A DNA stretch of 64,000 bases from the NCBI GenBank assembly GCA_035294125.1, contig DATGLM010000046.1, positions 1 to 64,000 on the forward strand. Direction: 5' to 3'. The notes under the pieces are model-generated. The model saw only the letters and a list, made by a program, of their open reading frames with translations. It was not told the origin of the DNA and searched no databases. This DNA comes from CADDYT01 sp035294125 (GTDB taxonomy: Bacteria; Chloroflexota; Ktedonobacteria; Ktedonobacterales; Ktedonobacteraceae). The position numbers and the translations under genes were made by a program. Positions within the stretch are counted from its first letter, which is position 1. Every line of letters begins with the position of its first letter. Below are positions 44,413 through 52,567 of this stretch, piece by piece.

Positions 44413-44464
44413 GCAAGAATCCTCCAGGTGGATTCGGCTAGCCATCCACCTGGAGGATTCTTGC
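44413..44464 (+). other. Perfect 21-bp hairpin directly after the precursor gene
   Basis: Bases 44413-44433 are the exact reverse complement of 44444-44464, around a 10-base loop. It begins 21 bases after the precursor stop. No T-run follows, so it is more likely to protect the 3' end of the precursor message than to terminate on its own. This would let the peptide be made in excess over its enzymes. Confidence 0.75.
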
Positions 44465-44469
44465 ACCGG

Positions 44470-44533
44470 TTGAACATACGGAATTCGCAATGCGCCGCCT
44501 TGAGTGCCTTGCAAGTCGTATGTTCAATTTTTT
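44470..44533 (+). terminator. Probable intrinsic terminator of the precursor transcript
   Basis: TTGAACATACG (44470-44480) pairs with CGTATGTTCAA (44517-44527) and six T follow at once (44528-44533). The 36-base loop can form further short pairs. Together with the preceding hairpin it separates the precursor from the processing genes. Confidence 0.65.
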
Positions 44534-44590
44534 CATAGGACAAATTTCTTATCGTTTACCCAAATTGATCTGTTATGTCGACTCTTATCT

Positions 44591-44608
44591 TATAATTTAA
44601 AGCGCTTT
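44591..44608 (+). promoter_or_regulatory. Possible promoter and palindrome for the RiPP processing genes
   Basis: A perfect -10 box TATAAT (44591-44596) lies in AT-rich DNA 80 bases upstream of the peptidase start. Only a weak -35 (TTGATC, spacing 20) is seen. The palindrome AAAGCGCTTT (44599-44608) covers the expected transcription start and could bind a repressor. Confidence 0.4.
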
Positions 44609-44675
44609 ATCTAAAGAACAGGATAAGAGAAGCAGCCGTTCATAAAAGTACCGCGTTGAGAGGAAGGAACAAAAC

Positions 44676-45242
44676 TTGCTGCCTGTATCACAGGACAATC
44701 GTCTCCAATCTGCCATCGATTCTCTTTTCATCGAGGCACTACGCCAGGGGCAGACCCAATGGTTCCGTGTGAGTAGTGGCAGCATGCACCCCTTGCTCAA
44801 AGTGGGCGATGCCATCTTCATTGAGCCAGCGCGGAAGATTGGTATTGGAGAAATCGCTGCCTTCGAGACAGAAGAGGGACTGGTTGTTCATCGCATCGTC
44901 GACATTCAGGTAAAGGATGGGAATGTCCGATTATTACAATTGCCGGATGTGAATCTGCAAGCTAGCTGGATAAGCGAGTCTGCTATTGTTGGGCGTGTGA
45001 TTGCCATTCGACGAGGGAGGCGGCAGATAGATCTCAGCCATCCACTAGCCCGATGGTTTGGAAAAGTTACATCACATATCCGTTATCGTCTATACCTGGA
45101 GAGAGAGACAACATTATTGAGGCTGGCCTTACGTGCAAGTTCGCGCCTGCTCTTAGTGGTGGGCAACAGGTGTATTGAGTATGGTTCCAGAACGGCTACA
45201 GCGCCGGAATTTCCCGGTTTGGAAGAGAGATACCGTGTGTAG
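44676..45242 (+). CDS. S24/S26-family (signal peptidase-like) protein of the RiPP locus
   Basis: A 188-residue protein with the SGSMHPLLKVGD motif (Ser36 as nucleophile) and VVHRIVDI (His72), the order found in the Ser-His type of signal peptidase rather than the Ser-Lys type. The usual KGDxN segment appears as LPDVNLQASW, lacking Lys-Gly. No N-terminal membrane helix is present, unlike normal signal peptidases, so it is probably cytoplasmic. It may remove the precursor leader, taking the place of a lasso B2 protease; this is inference. TTG 44676 is the start because AGGAAGGA lies 8 bases upstream. It heads the processing operon. Confidence 0.75.
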   Translation: MLPVSQDNRLQSAIDSLFIEALRQGQTQWFRVSSGSMHPLLKVGDAIFIEPARKIGIGEIAAFETEEGLVVHRIVDIQVKDGNVRLLQLPDVNLQASWISESAIVGRVIAIRRGRRQIDLSHPLARWFGKVTSHIRYRLYLERETTLLRLALRASSRLLLVVGNRCIEYGSRTATAPEFPGLEERYRV

Positions 45243-45271
45243 AAAGCGTTTTGTCTGGTGAGGAGAAATAC

Positions 45272-45553
45272 ATGTTGAAACGCAATGACACTGTTCTGTG
45301 GCGAGAATTGGATGGGGAAGCTGTTCTCCTTGATTCCAGAGCCGGTTGCTCCTATAACCTCAATCAGGTTGGTACGTTGATCTGGAAACTGCTCGATGGT
45401 ACACATAGCGTCGCTGAGATTGTCGCGGCGATCTGCGCCTCTTACGAGGTAGAAGCTGAGCAAGCGGCTCAAGATGTAGAGCAGCTTCTTGAAGAACTGG
45501 AGAAGCACAACCTCTTGGTCAAGGCTTCATCTGCCATTCATCCTTCCGCGTGA
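45272..45553 (+). CDS. PqqD-family RiPP recognition element
   Basis: A 93-residue PqqD-like protein: a beta-strand start (DTVLWRELDGEAVLLDSRAG), SYNLNQVGTLIWKLLDG and a helical end with VEQLLEELEKHNLLV. Free-standing members (lasso B1) bind the Y-x-x-P-x-L leader and deliver the peptide to modifying enzymes. ATG 45272 has GGTGAGGAG before it. It follows the peptidase by 29 bases and its stop overlaps or abuts the next gene, so the genes form one operon. It supports the reading of 44233-44391 as a leader-dependent precursor. Confidence 0.88.
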   Translation: MLKRNDTVLWRELDGEAVLLDSRAGCSYNLNQVGTLIWKLLDGTHSVAEIVAAICASYEVEAEQAAQDVEQLLEELEKHNLLVKASSAIHPSA

Positions 45554-45558
45554 CGCCT

Positions 45559-46665
45559 ATGCCAGACCATTCACTGCTCAATATCAATACACTGTCTGAG
45601 CTTGCCCCTTCTGCGCAGCCAGAGCTGCGTCAGGTCTTTTTTTTCCACGATGTGCGCATTGTCTGCCGGACAAACCACCCCCGTATCCTCCTCCTGCTGG
45701 AAAAAATGCTGGAGGCATTTCCAGAGCCAGAGATGCTGCGCGGGGAGGCGTGCTACAGCATCTATTGTTACGATGACGCCTCGCAGTTTCCGCTGCAACT
45801 GCCTCCCAGACGTACACGAACAGAAACACTGCGGCTGCTGACCAACACCAGGCTCAAATGCTACAAAGCGCAGGGCGCGACAGAATACCAGAGCTACGAA
45901 GCGCAGGCAGAGGTCAATGCCCCGGTTCTGAGCATCATTTACCCGGAAGAGCACGAGGCCGTGACCGAGCTTGAGCCGCTCAAGCGGTATCAAGAGACAT
46001 TTTTGCAGCGCTACGTCTTTTTGATTGCGTTGGGGCAACTGATGCGTAAATTCGGTTTTGAACCCTGCCACAGCGCCGCCATTACAGCTCCCTGGGACAA
46101 CAGCCAGGGGGCGCTTATCCTGGGCCATTCCGGCAGCGGGAAAACGACGCTGAGCCTCGGCTGTGCTCTATCTGGCTGCGGCTTGCTGGGCGACGATCTG
46201 ATTATGCTGCGCGCGGATGGACAGGAACAGAAAATCTGTGCTTATTCAATCTTTCAAGAGGTCTCAGTGCGCGCAGGCTCGCTTGATCTCTGGCCCGCGC
46301 TGGAGTTCCTGCGCAGTTACCCGGTGGATGCCCGTGACAAGCGCTATTGCTTGATTGAGCATCTTCGTCCGGGTATCAAACGCACCAGGACACCTGTTGA
46401 CATCTTGATTTTCCCATCCCTGACCGACGAGGCCAGCAGCGCCCTCACGCCCCTGAGCAAGGCCAGGACGCTGCAAATGCTCATTGACCTCTGCACCAGC
46501 AAAAGCAATTCCAGAATGAGCTACCCACGAGCGCAGGAGCGGTTATTTTTCCTTTTAAGCGATCTCGCGCAACAGGCCAGCGGCTACCACCTTGCTGTCG
46601 CACGCGGCGCCAGCGATGGGCCTCGGCTTGTGCGCGCACTTTTTACAGGCGAACCTCATGAGTGA
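45559..46665 (+). CDS. HPr kinase-like protein of the RiPP locus
   Basis: A 368-residue protein whose C-terminal half has the HprK fold: PCHSAAIT (His171), P-loop GHSGSGKTT (189-197) and LGDDLIML (210-217), in the same order as kinases that phosphorylate lasso peptides such as paeninodin. The N-terminal half (1-160) is unassigned. Lasso kinases modify a C-terminal Ser; the precursor here ends TGGRTGN, so another Ser or Thr would have to be the target, or the protein has another role. GTG 45550 overlaps the stop of the PqqD gene and is an alternative start to ATG 45559. It overlaps the exporter gene by 8 bases. Confidence 0.82.
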   Translation: MPDHSLLNINTLSELAPSAQPELRQVFFFHDVRIVCRTNHPRILLLLEKMLEAFPEPEMLRGEACYSIYCYDDASQFPLQLPPRRTRTETLRLLTNTRLKCYKAQGATEYQSYEAQAEVNAPVLSIIYPEEHEAVTELEPLKRYQETFLQRYVFLIALGQLMRKFGFEPCHSAAITAPWDNSQGALILGHSGSGKTTLSLGCALSGCGLLGDDLIMLRADGQEQKICAYSIFQEVSVRAGSLDLWPALEFLRSYPVDARDKRYCLIEHLRPGIKRTRTPVDILIFPSLTDEASSALTPLSKARTLQMLIDLCTSKSNSRMSYPRAQERLFFLLSDLAQQASGYHLAVARGASDGPRLVRALFTGEPHE

Positions 46666-48874
46666 GAATCAGGCAGGCACAGAGGGCACACAGGACAGAG
46701 AAGGAACGTTTCCGCGCCCGATACGCTTACATGGCTATGGGCAGCGCGGCAGCGGCCTGTTGGGAGCGTATGGCAACGACAACAGCGGCCACAACCCCTG
46801 GTATGTAACGCCTTCGCCAGAAACGCCGCCGCAGTTGCCCGGTTTCAACGCATCCGCCGATATTGATAAGATGGACACCCTGCGCTGGCAGGCGGTGTTG
46901 CCGTGGACTGAGGAATCGGAGCCGGCGTACAGGAAAACAACGCAGCGCTTCACCCCTGAGCCAGAGGTTGAGGAGAGTGAAGATATTAGCCTGCACTCTA
47001 CACTCATACTTCCCGCCATGCCAGCCCTCTCACCTCCTGTCACTAAGGATGCTGTACATACAAAGCCAGCGGAACAGCAGCCAATCTATGAGAGCACGGG
47101 ACTGGCGAGGAGACTCGAAAAGAAGCGCCTCATCGAAGAGAAGAAGCTGAGCTGGCAAGATGTGCGCCAGTTCAGTCAGTTCGTCACACCATTTAAATGG
47201 CAGATTCTCGGCGCTTTCCTGCTCACGGTCGGCGTCGGCCTGACCGCGCTGCCTTTGCCCTTTATCCTGAGCACCATGATCGATCAGGTCTTTCACCAGG
47301 ACAACGTCTCTATGTTCATCTGGTTGCTGGCGATTCTGCTGGGTGTCTTCATTGTCGAAGAGTTATTCAAGTATTTCAACCGCAACGTTATCGGCAATTT
47401 GAGCCGCTCGGCCAACCTCCTGATTATCTATCGCTTCTACCAGCACATGCTGCGCCTGCCGCTGGCTTTTTACCAGGGAATGAGCAGCACCGGGCAGATA
47501 TTGAGCAGGCTGAACGAAGTGAACTCCGCGCAGCAGACGGTCCTCCAGATGCTCATCGATGCCGCCGTCAACTCTATATTGACCGTTATCTACGTTGGCG
47601 TGCTGTTCGTGACGGACTGGCGGCTCTCCCTGGCCGTTCTGGCGGTTTCCCCACTGTATATGGGAGTCAGCCTCTACTTCAACCGCAAAACACGGCAACT
47701 GAGCCGCCAGGTGCTGGAAACGTATGCAGTGATGAACGGGGCGATGTACGAGGGACTGACCGGGCTGAAAACCGTGAAGGCGCTGGCAGCGGAGCATCGC
47801 TTCGGGCGCAAAGTCAAGAAGCTGATCATGATAACTAATCAGATCTCCTTCCGACGCACCATCTTCCAGTCCGAGGCGAACCTGGTGATTGGCATTGTGC
47901 AGGCAGTCTGCGTCATCGCCATTCTGAGCTTCGGAGGCTATCTGGTGTTGAGTAAGTCCCTGCAAGCCGGTCAGCTCGCGGCGTACATCCTGATCCTGCG
48001 CGAGCTGGCGACACCGGTCTCTACCCTCAACGGCATCAATCAGCAGATACAGGCGGCAGCCGTCGCCATTGATCGCCTGTTTGAAATACTGAATTATCCA
48101 GAGGAGGCGAACTCGGAGAAGGGCATCGAGATTGAACAGGTGAGAGGCCATATCACACTGGAGCACGTCAATTTCTCCTACACGCCAGGCATCGAGGTGC
48201 TGCATGATATCAATCTCGATATTCAGCCAGGAACGACAGTCGCCATCGTAGGACGCAGCGGCGCGGGCAAGACGACCATCTCCAACCTGCTCATGCGCTT
48301 CTATGCTCCCGATAGCGGGCGTGTCACCATCGATGGGTATGATCTGAAAGATCTGAAGATCGAGAGCCTGCGCAAGCAATTCGGTGTGATCCTGCAAGAC
48401 GAATCGCTCTTCAGCGGCACCATTGAGGACAACCTGACCTTTGGCCTGCTGCGCAAAGTCTCCTATGAGGAGATGGTAGAGGCCGCACGCAATGCCAACA
48501 TCCTGGATTTCATCCAGTCGCAGCCGCTCGGCTTCAAAACGGTGCTGCACGAGCGCGGCCAGAGCCTGTCTGGCGGGCAGAGGCAGCGCATCGCCATCGC
48601 GCGCATGTTCCTGCGCCAGCCCCGCATCCTGGTGATGGACGAGCCATCCTCCGCGCTCGATAATGAATCCGAAGCCCTGATCCAGCAAGCCTTGAAACGA
48701 CTGACAAAGGGCCGCACCACCTTCATCATCGCCCACCGTATGAGCACCATTCGCGACGCCGACCGTATCATCATCATCGACAAAGGCCGTGTGGTGGAGC
48801 AAGGCACCCACGACGAGCTACTGGCACTAAGGGGCATCTACTGGCACCTGTACAATAGCTACGGGCGTGTCTAA
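46658..48874 (+). CDS. ABC exporter of the RiPP locus
   Basis: A 738-residue half-transporter. About 165 hydrophilic residues precede the membrane domain; they show no Cys-protease (C39) motif, so the exporter does not cleave the peptide itself. Six helices follow, then an ATPase domain with Walker A GRSGAGKTT (about 532), LSGGQRQR (about 637), ILVMDEPSSALD (about 657) and IAHRMS (about 691). It probably exports the mature peptide, as lasso D proteins do. ATG 46658 is chosen because it overlaps the kinase gene by 8 bases and the longer frame is only its shadow. It closes the operon. Confidence 0.9.
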   Translation: MSENQAGTEGTQDREGTFPRPIRLHGYGQRGSGLLGAYGNDNSGHNPWYVTPSPETPPQLPGFNASADIDKMDTLRWQAVLPWTEESEPAYRKTTQRFTPEPEVEESEDISLHSTLILPAMPALSPPVTKDAVHTKPAEQQPIYESTGLARRLEKKRLIEEKKLSWQDVRQFSQFVTPFKWQILGAFLLTVGVGLTALPLPFILSTMIDQVFHQDNVSMFIWLLAILLGVFIVEELFKYFNRNVIGNLSRSANLLIIYRFYQHMLRLPLAFYQGMSSTGQILSRLNEVNSAQQTVLQMLIDAAVNSILTVIYVGVLFVTDWRLSLAVLAVSPLYMGVSLYFNRKTRQLSRQVLETYAVMNGAMYEGLTGLKTVKALAAEHRFGRKVKKLIMITNQISFRRTIFQSEANLVIGIVQAVCVIAILSFGGYLVLSKSLQAGQLAAYILILRELATPVSTLNGINQQIQAAAVAIDRLFEILNYPEEANSEKGIEIEQVRGHITLEHVNFSYTPGIEVLHDINLDIQPGTTVAIVGRSGAGKTTISNLLMRFYAPDSGRVTIDGYDLKDLKIESLRKQFGVILQDESLFSGTIEDNLTFGLLRKVSYEEMVEAARNANILDFIQSQPLGFKTVLHERGQSLSGGQRQRIAIARMFLRQPRILVMDEPSSALDNESEALIQQALKRLTKGRTTFIIAHRMSTIRDADRIIIIDKGRVVEQGTHDELLALRGIYWHLYNSYGRV

Positions 48875-49177
48875 CAAAGTCCGGCCAATCCATCCATCAT
48901 GACGGAGAGCAGGCAGGCTTTATCATCCCAGCTTCGACTCTTCCTTAGTTTTGAACGATTGCGGCTCGTCAAGCACTGCGCCGTCGCGATTGCCGAGGAT
49001 GTCAGTGTGATTCTGAACAGAAAGACCTATCGTATCAGATGACTCGTATTATATGGTACAGCTAGCCAAAAAAAGGAAGAAGATTGTTGGCAACTAACGG
49101 TCTTCCCTGGCCGATTTTCCCTTTCTGCCATTCAACAAACTCATGGGCAACTTGCCATGTAGAAGGTGCCGATCATG

Positions 49178-49297
49178 TCAGGTACATCTTCTGCCCCCTG
49201 AGCGGGCGCCGCCAATCAGTTCGATCTCGTTGAGGAAGAAGACGGCGATGAGGCCGAGAATCATCAGCACGAGGCTGAAGATAAGGGCTTTATGACC
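49178..49297 (-). pseudogene. C-terminal scrap of an MFS drug transporter
   Basis: The minus strand reads GHKALIFSLVLMILGLIAVF then FLNEIELIGGAR before a stop: the last helix and tail of an EmrB/QacA-like MFS transporter. Nothing upstream in frame continues the homology. The surrounding spacer (48875-49453, 579 bases) otherwise holds no intact gene. Confidence 0.5.
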
Positions 49298-49453
49298 TTA
49301 TAGTCAAATTTTTATCATGCAGGTCAAATAATGTCAAGGGGAGACGAACCAATAAAAGCTGTCCTCGAATACCGGTACATTGTATTGACATCCCATAACA
49401 ATTCTGGTATCGTATCAGGTAGGGAGTAAGAGAACGAGAGGAGAAAACACTTC

Positions 49454-49741
49454 GTGACCATCTCATGTCAGCTCCGGCTGTTGATTGCTCGCGTGAACGT
49501 AGAACGCGCCCGGCAGGGGAGACCACCATTGAGTTTGCGCCGCCTCGCCGAAGAGAGCGGGGTGTCGTTGAGCGTGCTCGCCGCCCTGAACACGGGACGC
49601 AGCCAGCGTATCGATTACGCCACCATTGACCAGCTCCTGAGCTATTTTAGCCGCTACTTCGCAGTAACTACCAGCGACCTGCTGGTCTTCAAACAGCGAG
49701 ACGAGGAAGAGATAGCCGTTTCGATCAGCCAGGGAGCATAG
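49454..49741 (+). CDS. Cro/C1-type helix-turn-helix regulator
   Basis: A 95-residue protein with an XRE-like DNA-binding domain: SLRRLAEESGVSLSVLAALNTGRSQRIDYATIDQLLSYFS, followed by a short tail (TTSDLLVF). It probably represses one or a few genes, perhaps its own. The start is GTG 49454 preceded by AGAGGAG; no ATG exists in a suitable position. It lies 31 bases before the methionine aminopeptidase gene and is likely co-transcribed with it. Confidence 0.8.
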   Translation: MTISCQLRLLIARVNVERARQGRPPLSLRRLAEESGVSLSVLAALNTGRSQRIDYATIDQLLSYFSRYFAVTTSDLLVFKQRDEEEIAVSISQGA

Positions 49742-49772
49742 CGTAAGAAAAGAGGAACTTGGAGAACCTATT

Positions 49773-50561
49773 ATGGCAGTTACATTGAAATCACGGCAGG
49801 AAATCGCGCAGTTGCGCAAGGCAGGGCGACTGGTCGCCGAAACGTATGAAGTGCTGCGCCCGTATGTAGTGCCGGGGGTGAGCACGGCAGAGCTTGATCG
49901 TATCGCGGAAGATTATATTCGCAGCAAGGGTGCGAAGCCAATTTATAAGGGCTATGGTGCACGCCCGGCGCGCAACGGGCAGCCAGCGATCCCACCATTC
50001 CCGGCAACCATCTGCGTCGCGGTCAACGAGGTGATCTGTCACGGCATTCCCAGCAAGAAACAGATACTCAAGGAGGGCGATATCGTCGGTATCGACATCG
50101 GCGTGCTGCTAAATGGCTGGGTTGGCGACTCGTGCGTCACCTTCGGCGTAGGCAGGCTCGACCCAGAGGCCCGGCGCTTAATGGACACGGCGCAGAAGTG
50201 CTTGCAACTGGGCATCGAGCAGGCGCGAGCAGGCAATACCATCGGCGATATCGGCGCGGCCATACAGCAGTATGCCGAGGCGCAGGGCTTCTCGACGGTG
50301 CGCGAACTCGTCGGCCACGGCGTCGGCCACTCGCTACATGAAGAGCCGTTTGTGCCGCACTTTGGCAAAGCTGGCACGGGCATGCGCCTGCGCTCCGGCA
50401 TGGTCTTCACCATCGAACCCATGATTAACGCCGGTTCGCCCGCCATCCAACCGATGCCCGACCGCTGGACCATCCGCACCGCAGACGGCAAACGCTCCGC
50501 CCAGTTCGAGCACACCCTGGCAATCACGGAAGGCGAAGCGGAATTGCTGACGCTGCCTTGA
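49773..50561 (+). CDS. map: Type I methionine aminopeptidase
   Basis: A 262-residue enzyme that removes the initiator Met from new proteins in the cytoplasm. The five metal ligands of the family are visible: DIGVLLNGWVGDS (two Asp), GHGVGHSLHEEP (His), TIEPM (Glu) and QFEHTLAI (Glu). VNEVICHGIP supplies the substrate-binding His. Length is standard. The ATG at 49773 has GAGGAACTTGGAG upstream. Genomes of this kind often carry several copies, so essentiality of this one cannot be judged. Confidence 0.95.
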   Translation: MAVTLKSRQEIAQLRKAGRLVAETYEVLRPYVVPGVSTAELDRIAEDYIRSKGAKPIYKGYGARPARNGQPAIPPFPATICVAVNEVICHGIPSKKQILKEGDIVGIDIGVLLNGWVGDSCVTFGVGRLDPEARRLMDTAQKCLQLGIEQARAGNTIGDIGAAIQQYAEAQGFSTVRELVGHGVGHSLHEEPFVPHFGKAGTGMRLRSGMVFTIEPMINAGSPAIQPMPDRWTIRTADGKRSAQFEHTLAITEGEAELLTLP

Positions 50562-50573
50562 TGATATGCTCGC

Positions 50574-50852
50574 TTACTTATCATCAGGACTTCCCGAAAT
50601 CAGGTCTGCTGCCTCCCCGGACAGGTGGGCATGCGAGGCCCAGGCTTTGAGTGCGCCTGCTAACCTCCCGTTAGCATAAGCCAACTCGATGAGGGTAATG
50701 GAGCAGTTGTGATTTTCCCGGCCTCTGAACTGCTCTACGTCCACGTCCTGGCAGAGATCGCGCAGAGTGGCGGAAATGATGCCGCCATGAGCGACGATGA
50801 TGATGTTTTTGCCGCTCTTGTTGCTCACGACCTGCTTGATGCCTTTTTCCTC
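50574..50852 (-). pseudogene. Histidine phosphatase C-terminal remnant
   Basis: The frame reads EEKGIKQVVSNKSGKNIIIV then AHGGIISATLRDLC and matches the second half of the phosphoglycerate mutase-like family (the HG pair near the C-terminal active site). An in-frame TAG at 50853-50855 precedes it and the N-terminal RHG half is absent. A short unrelated open frame follows between 50853 and 50942, so a deletion has joined foreign sequence here. Confidence 0.6.
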
Positions 50853-50942
50853 CTATTTTGACGAGTAGTAGAGAGCAGAACGGCATAGACCAGCGCGGCA
50901 TCCATCACCTCATTTTCACTGGCAAGCACCATGTCCAGCAGG

Positions 50943-51947
50943 TCATCCCAGTCCTTCAGGACGGCATCCACGCACATGCTCATGACGATGCCCGTTGCCC
51001 TGCTCTTTCGCAATTTCCATGCAGCAGTAGAGGCCGCGCTGTTCGCAGCAGGCTCCTTCGTGAGCCTCGGACTCAAACTGGATGGTCGTGTGGCCGATAT
51101 GATATTTCTCGTTGAGCATGTTCGTCATCGATTGCATGATAGCTGCGCTTTCGCTGGGGGGCAGATTGTCGATGAGGGTGTGGCACGAGAGAGCGTAGTG
51201 GTAGCTGGAAATGCTCCAGACGTGCAGGTCATGAACGCTCTGGACGCCTTCGATGTTCTCGATATCCCTGACCAGGTTCGGCATAGAAATGCCCTTCGGC
51301 GCGGCTTCGAGCAGGATATTGATGGTCTCATACAGGATGCGCCACGCCCCGACGGCAATGAGCAGGGCAATGCCCACGGAGAGCAACGGGTCAACGATGG
51401 TCAGACGAGTGAGCAGGATGATGATGCCGGCGACAATGACACCAACGGATGCCCCGACATCACCGAAGACGTGCAACATGGCGGCACGAACGTTGAGATT
51501 GCCTTCCTCTTTGTGCAGGCCAAAGCCGATGTAGAGGTTCACAATGATGCCGATGCCTGCCGCGATAAACATTGCTACCGGCTGAATCGGCTCTGGATGC
51601 TGGAAACGCTGGATCGCTTCCCAGATGATGGCGGCGGCGATGAGAATGAGCGTCACGGCATTGGCAAGGGCGGCTAGAATGCCGACGCGGTGGTAGCCAA
51701 AGGTCTTGCTCGCGTTGGCAGGCCGCTCTGCCTGCACGGCGGCGAACCAGGCGAGGCCGAGCGCGAAGATATCGGTAACGACGTGACCGGCATCGGAGAG
51801 CAGGGCCAGCGAATTGGCGAGTATGCCCCCTACGACTTCGGCTGCAAGAATAATGAGCGTCAAAAAGAAGGCGAGACGCAGTGTCTGCTTCGCCATGCCA
51901 TGCGTATGATTGTGGCGGTGATGCTCATGGCCCTGTCCAATGCTCAT
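50943..51947 (-). CDS. Cation diffusion facilitator (zinc/cadmium/cobalt exporter)
   Basis: A 334-residue CzcD-like exporter. A His-rich start (HEHHRHNHTHG), six membrane helices, the metal site LLSDAGHVVTD in helix 2 and HVFGDVGAS in helix 5, and a cytoplasmic domain with DLHVW are all present. It expels divalent metals in exchange for protons. A Cys/His-rich tail (EGACCEQRGLYCCMEIAKEQ then GNGHRHEH) suggests further metal contacts. The last residues may have been altered by the nearby deletion. It overlaps the ArsR-type gene by four bases, so the pair is a metal-responsive operon. Confidence 0.92.
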   Translation of the reverse strand: MSIGQGHEHHRHNHTHGMAKQTLRLAFFLTLIILAAEVVGGILANSLALLSDAGHVVTDIFALGLAWFAAVQAERPANASKTFGYHRVGILAALANAVTLILIAAAIIWEAIQRFQHPEPIQPVAMFIAAGIGIIVNLYIGFGLHKEEGNLNVRAAMLHVFGDVGASVGVIVAGIIILLTRLTIVDPLLSVGIALLIAVGAWRILYETINILLEAAPKGISMPNLVRDIENIEGVQSVHDLHVWSISSYHYALSCHTLIDNLPPSESAAIMQSMTNMLNEKYHIGHTTIQFESEAHEGACCEQRGLYCCMEIAKEQGNGHRHEHVRGCRPEGLG

Positions 51948-52396
51948 ACTGGCACCTCTGTTTCCCTTAGCGTACTGACAAAAGGAACCACGCCCTCACC
52001 GGACTCGCTGGCATGCTCCATACCAAGCTGCAACAACTGGCACACGTGCTCATCGATCAGCCGGTAGTAGACGACGCGGCCAACCTTGCGCATAGAGACG
52101 ATTTTGTGATTGCGCAAGACGCGCAGTTGGTGGGAAATGGTTGTATCGTCGCGGCCCATGCCACTGGCAAGATCGCAGACGCAAAGCTCGCCCGTCGGAG
52201 CTGAGAGCAGCGCATAGACCACCTGCAAGCGCGTTGGATCGCCCAAGACACTGAAGATCTCAGCAACACGCCCGGCCAGCGCAGCAGGCAGCAGGTTCTG
52301 GCGCACCGCCAGCATATGTTCGGGGTGAATAGCCCGCTCCAGGCACACATCCTCTCCGCCAACATCTCTCTCCACAGCCGTTTCCTCCATTCGCAT
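51944..52396 (-). CDS. ArsR/SmtB-family metal-sensing repressor
   Basis: A 150-residue winged-helix repressor with the alpha-3 metal motif ELCVCDLA (Cys72 and Cys74), recognition helix DDTTISHQLRVLRNHKIV and wing GRVVYYRLIDEHVCQLL. The Asp, His and Cys of the last segment could supply alpha-5 ligands, so cadmium/zinc sensing is likely. It should bind the inverted repeats just upstream and repress itself and the exporter until metal enters. The overlap with the exporter gene supports this. Start is ATG 52396; ATG 52390 is an alternative. Confidence 0.9.
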   Translation of the reverse strand: MRMEETAVERDVGGEDVCLERAIHPEHMLAVRQNLLPAALAGRVAEIFSVLGDPTRLQVVYALLSAPTGELCVCDLASGMGRDDTTISHQLRVLRNHKIVSMRKVGRVVYYRLIDEHVCQLLQLGMEHASESGEGVVPFVSTLRETEVPV

Positions 52397-52405
52397 ACCT
52401 ATAAA

Positions 52406-52455
52406 AATGAAACTATTTTATGCATATCTGTACAAGTATGCAACTATTTTTCATT
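52406..52455. promoter_or_regulatory. Predicted operator of the ArsR-CDF operon
   Basis: Nested inverted arms AATGAAA (52406-52412) with TTTCATT (52449-52455), and TGCATA (52421-52426) with TATGCA (52437-52442), lie just upstream of the repressor gene. AACTATTTT also occurs as a direct repeat (52411 and 52442) 31 bases apart, about three helical turns. This fits ArsR-family dimers binding side by side; binding is inferred. Confidence 0.5.
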
Positions 52456-52567
52456 TGTATTATACGTCTTTTCGGCAGGAATTACAAGCGCGGCAGGCAT
52501 TTTTCTTGCATATCATCTTACCGGCATGTTAAACTAGAGGGTGTTTATTTCATCTAAAGAACAAACT

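Noticed and set aside
47363..48811. A 482-codon minus-strand frame inside the RiPP ABC exporter
   Set aside because: It is antisense to conserved Walker and signature motifs of the exporter and has no domain of its own.
44233..48874. Calling the RiPP locus a standard lasso peptide cluster
   Set aside because: The leader motif, PqqD protein, kinase and exporter fit, but the cyclase and the B2 protease are absent and the core lacks a clear ring acceptor pattern.
50825..51076. Short minus-strand frame (WDDLLDMVLASENEVMDAAL region) between the phosphatase remnant and the CDF gene
   Set aside because: It overlaps the CDF 3' end, has no clear ribosome site and no family that I recognise. It could be part of a deleted gene, but this cannot be supported.
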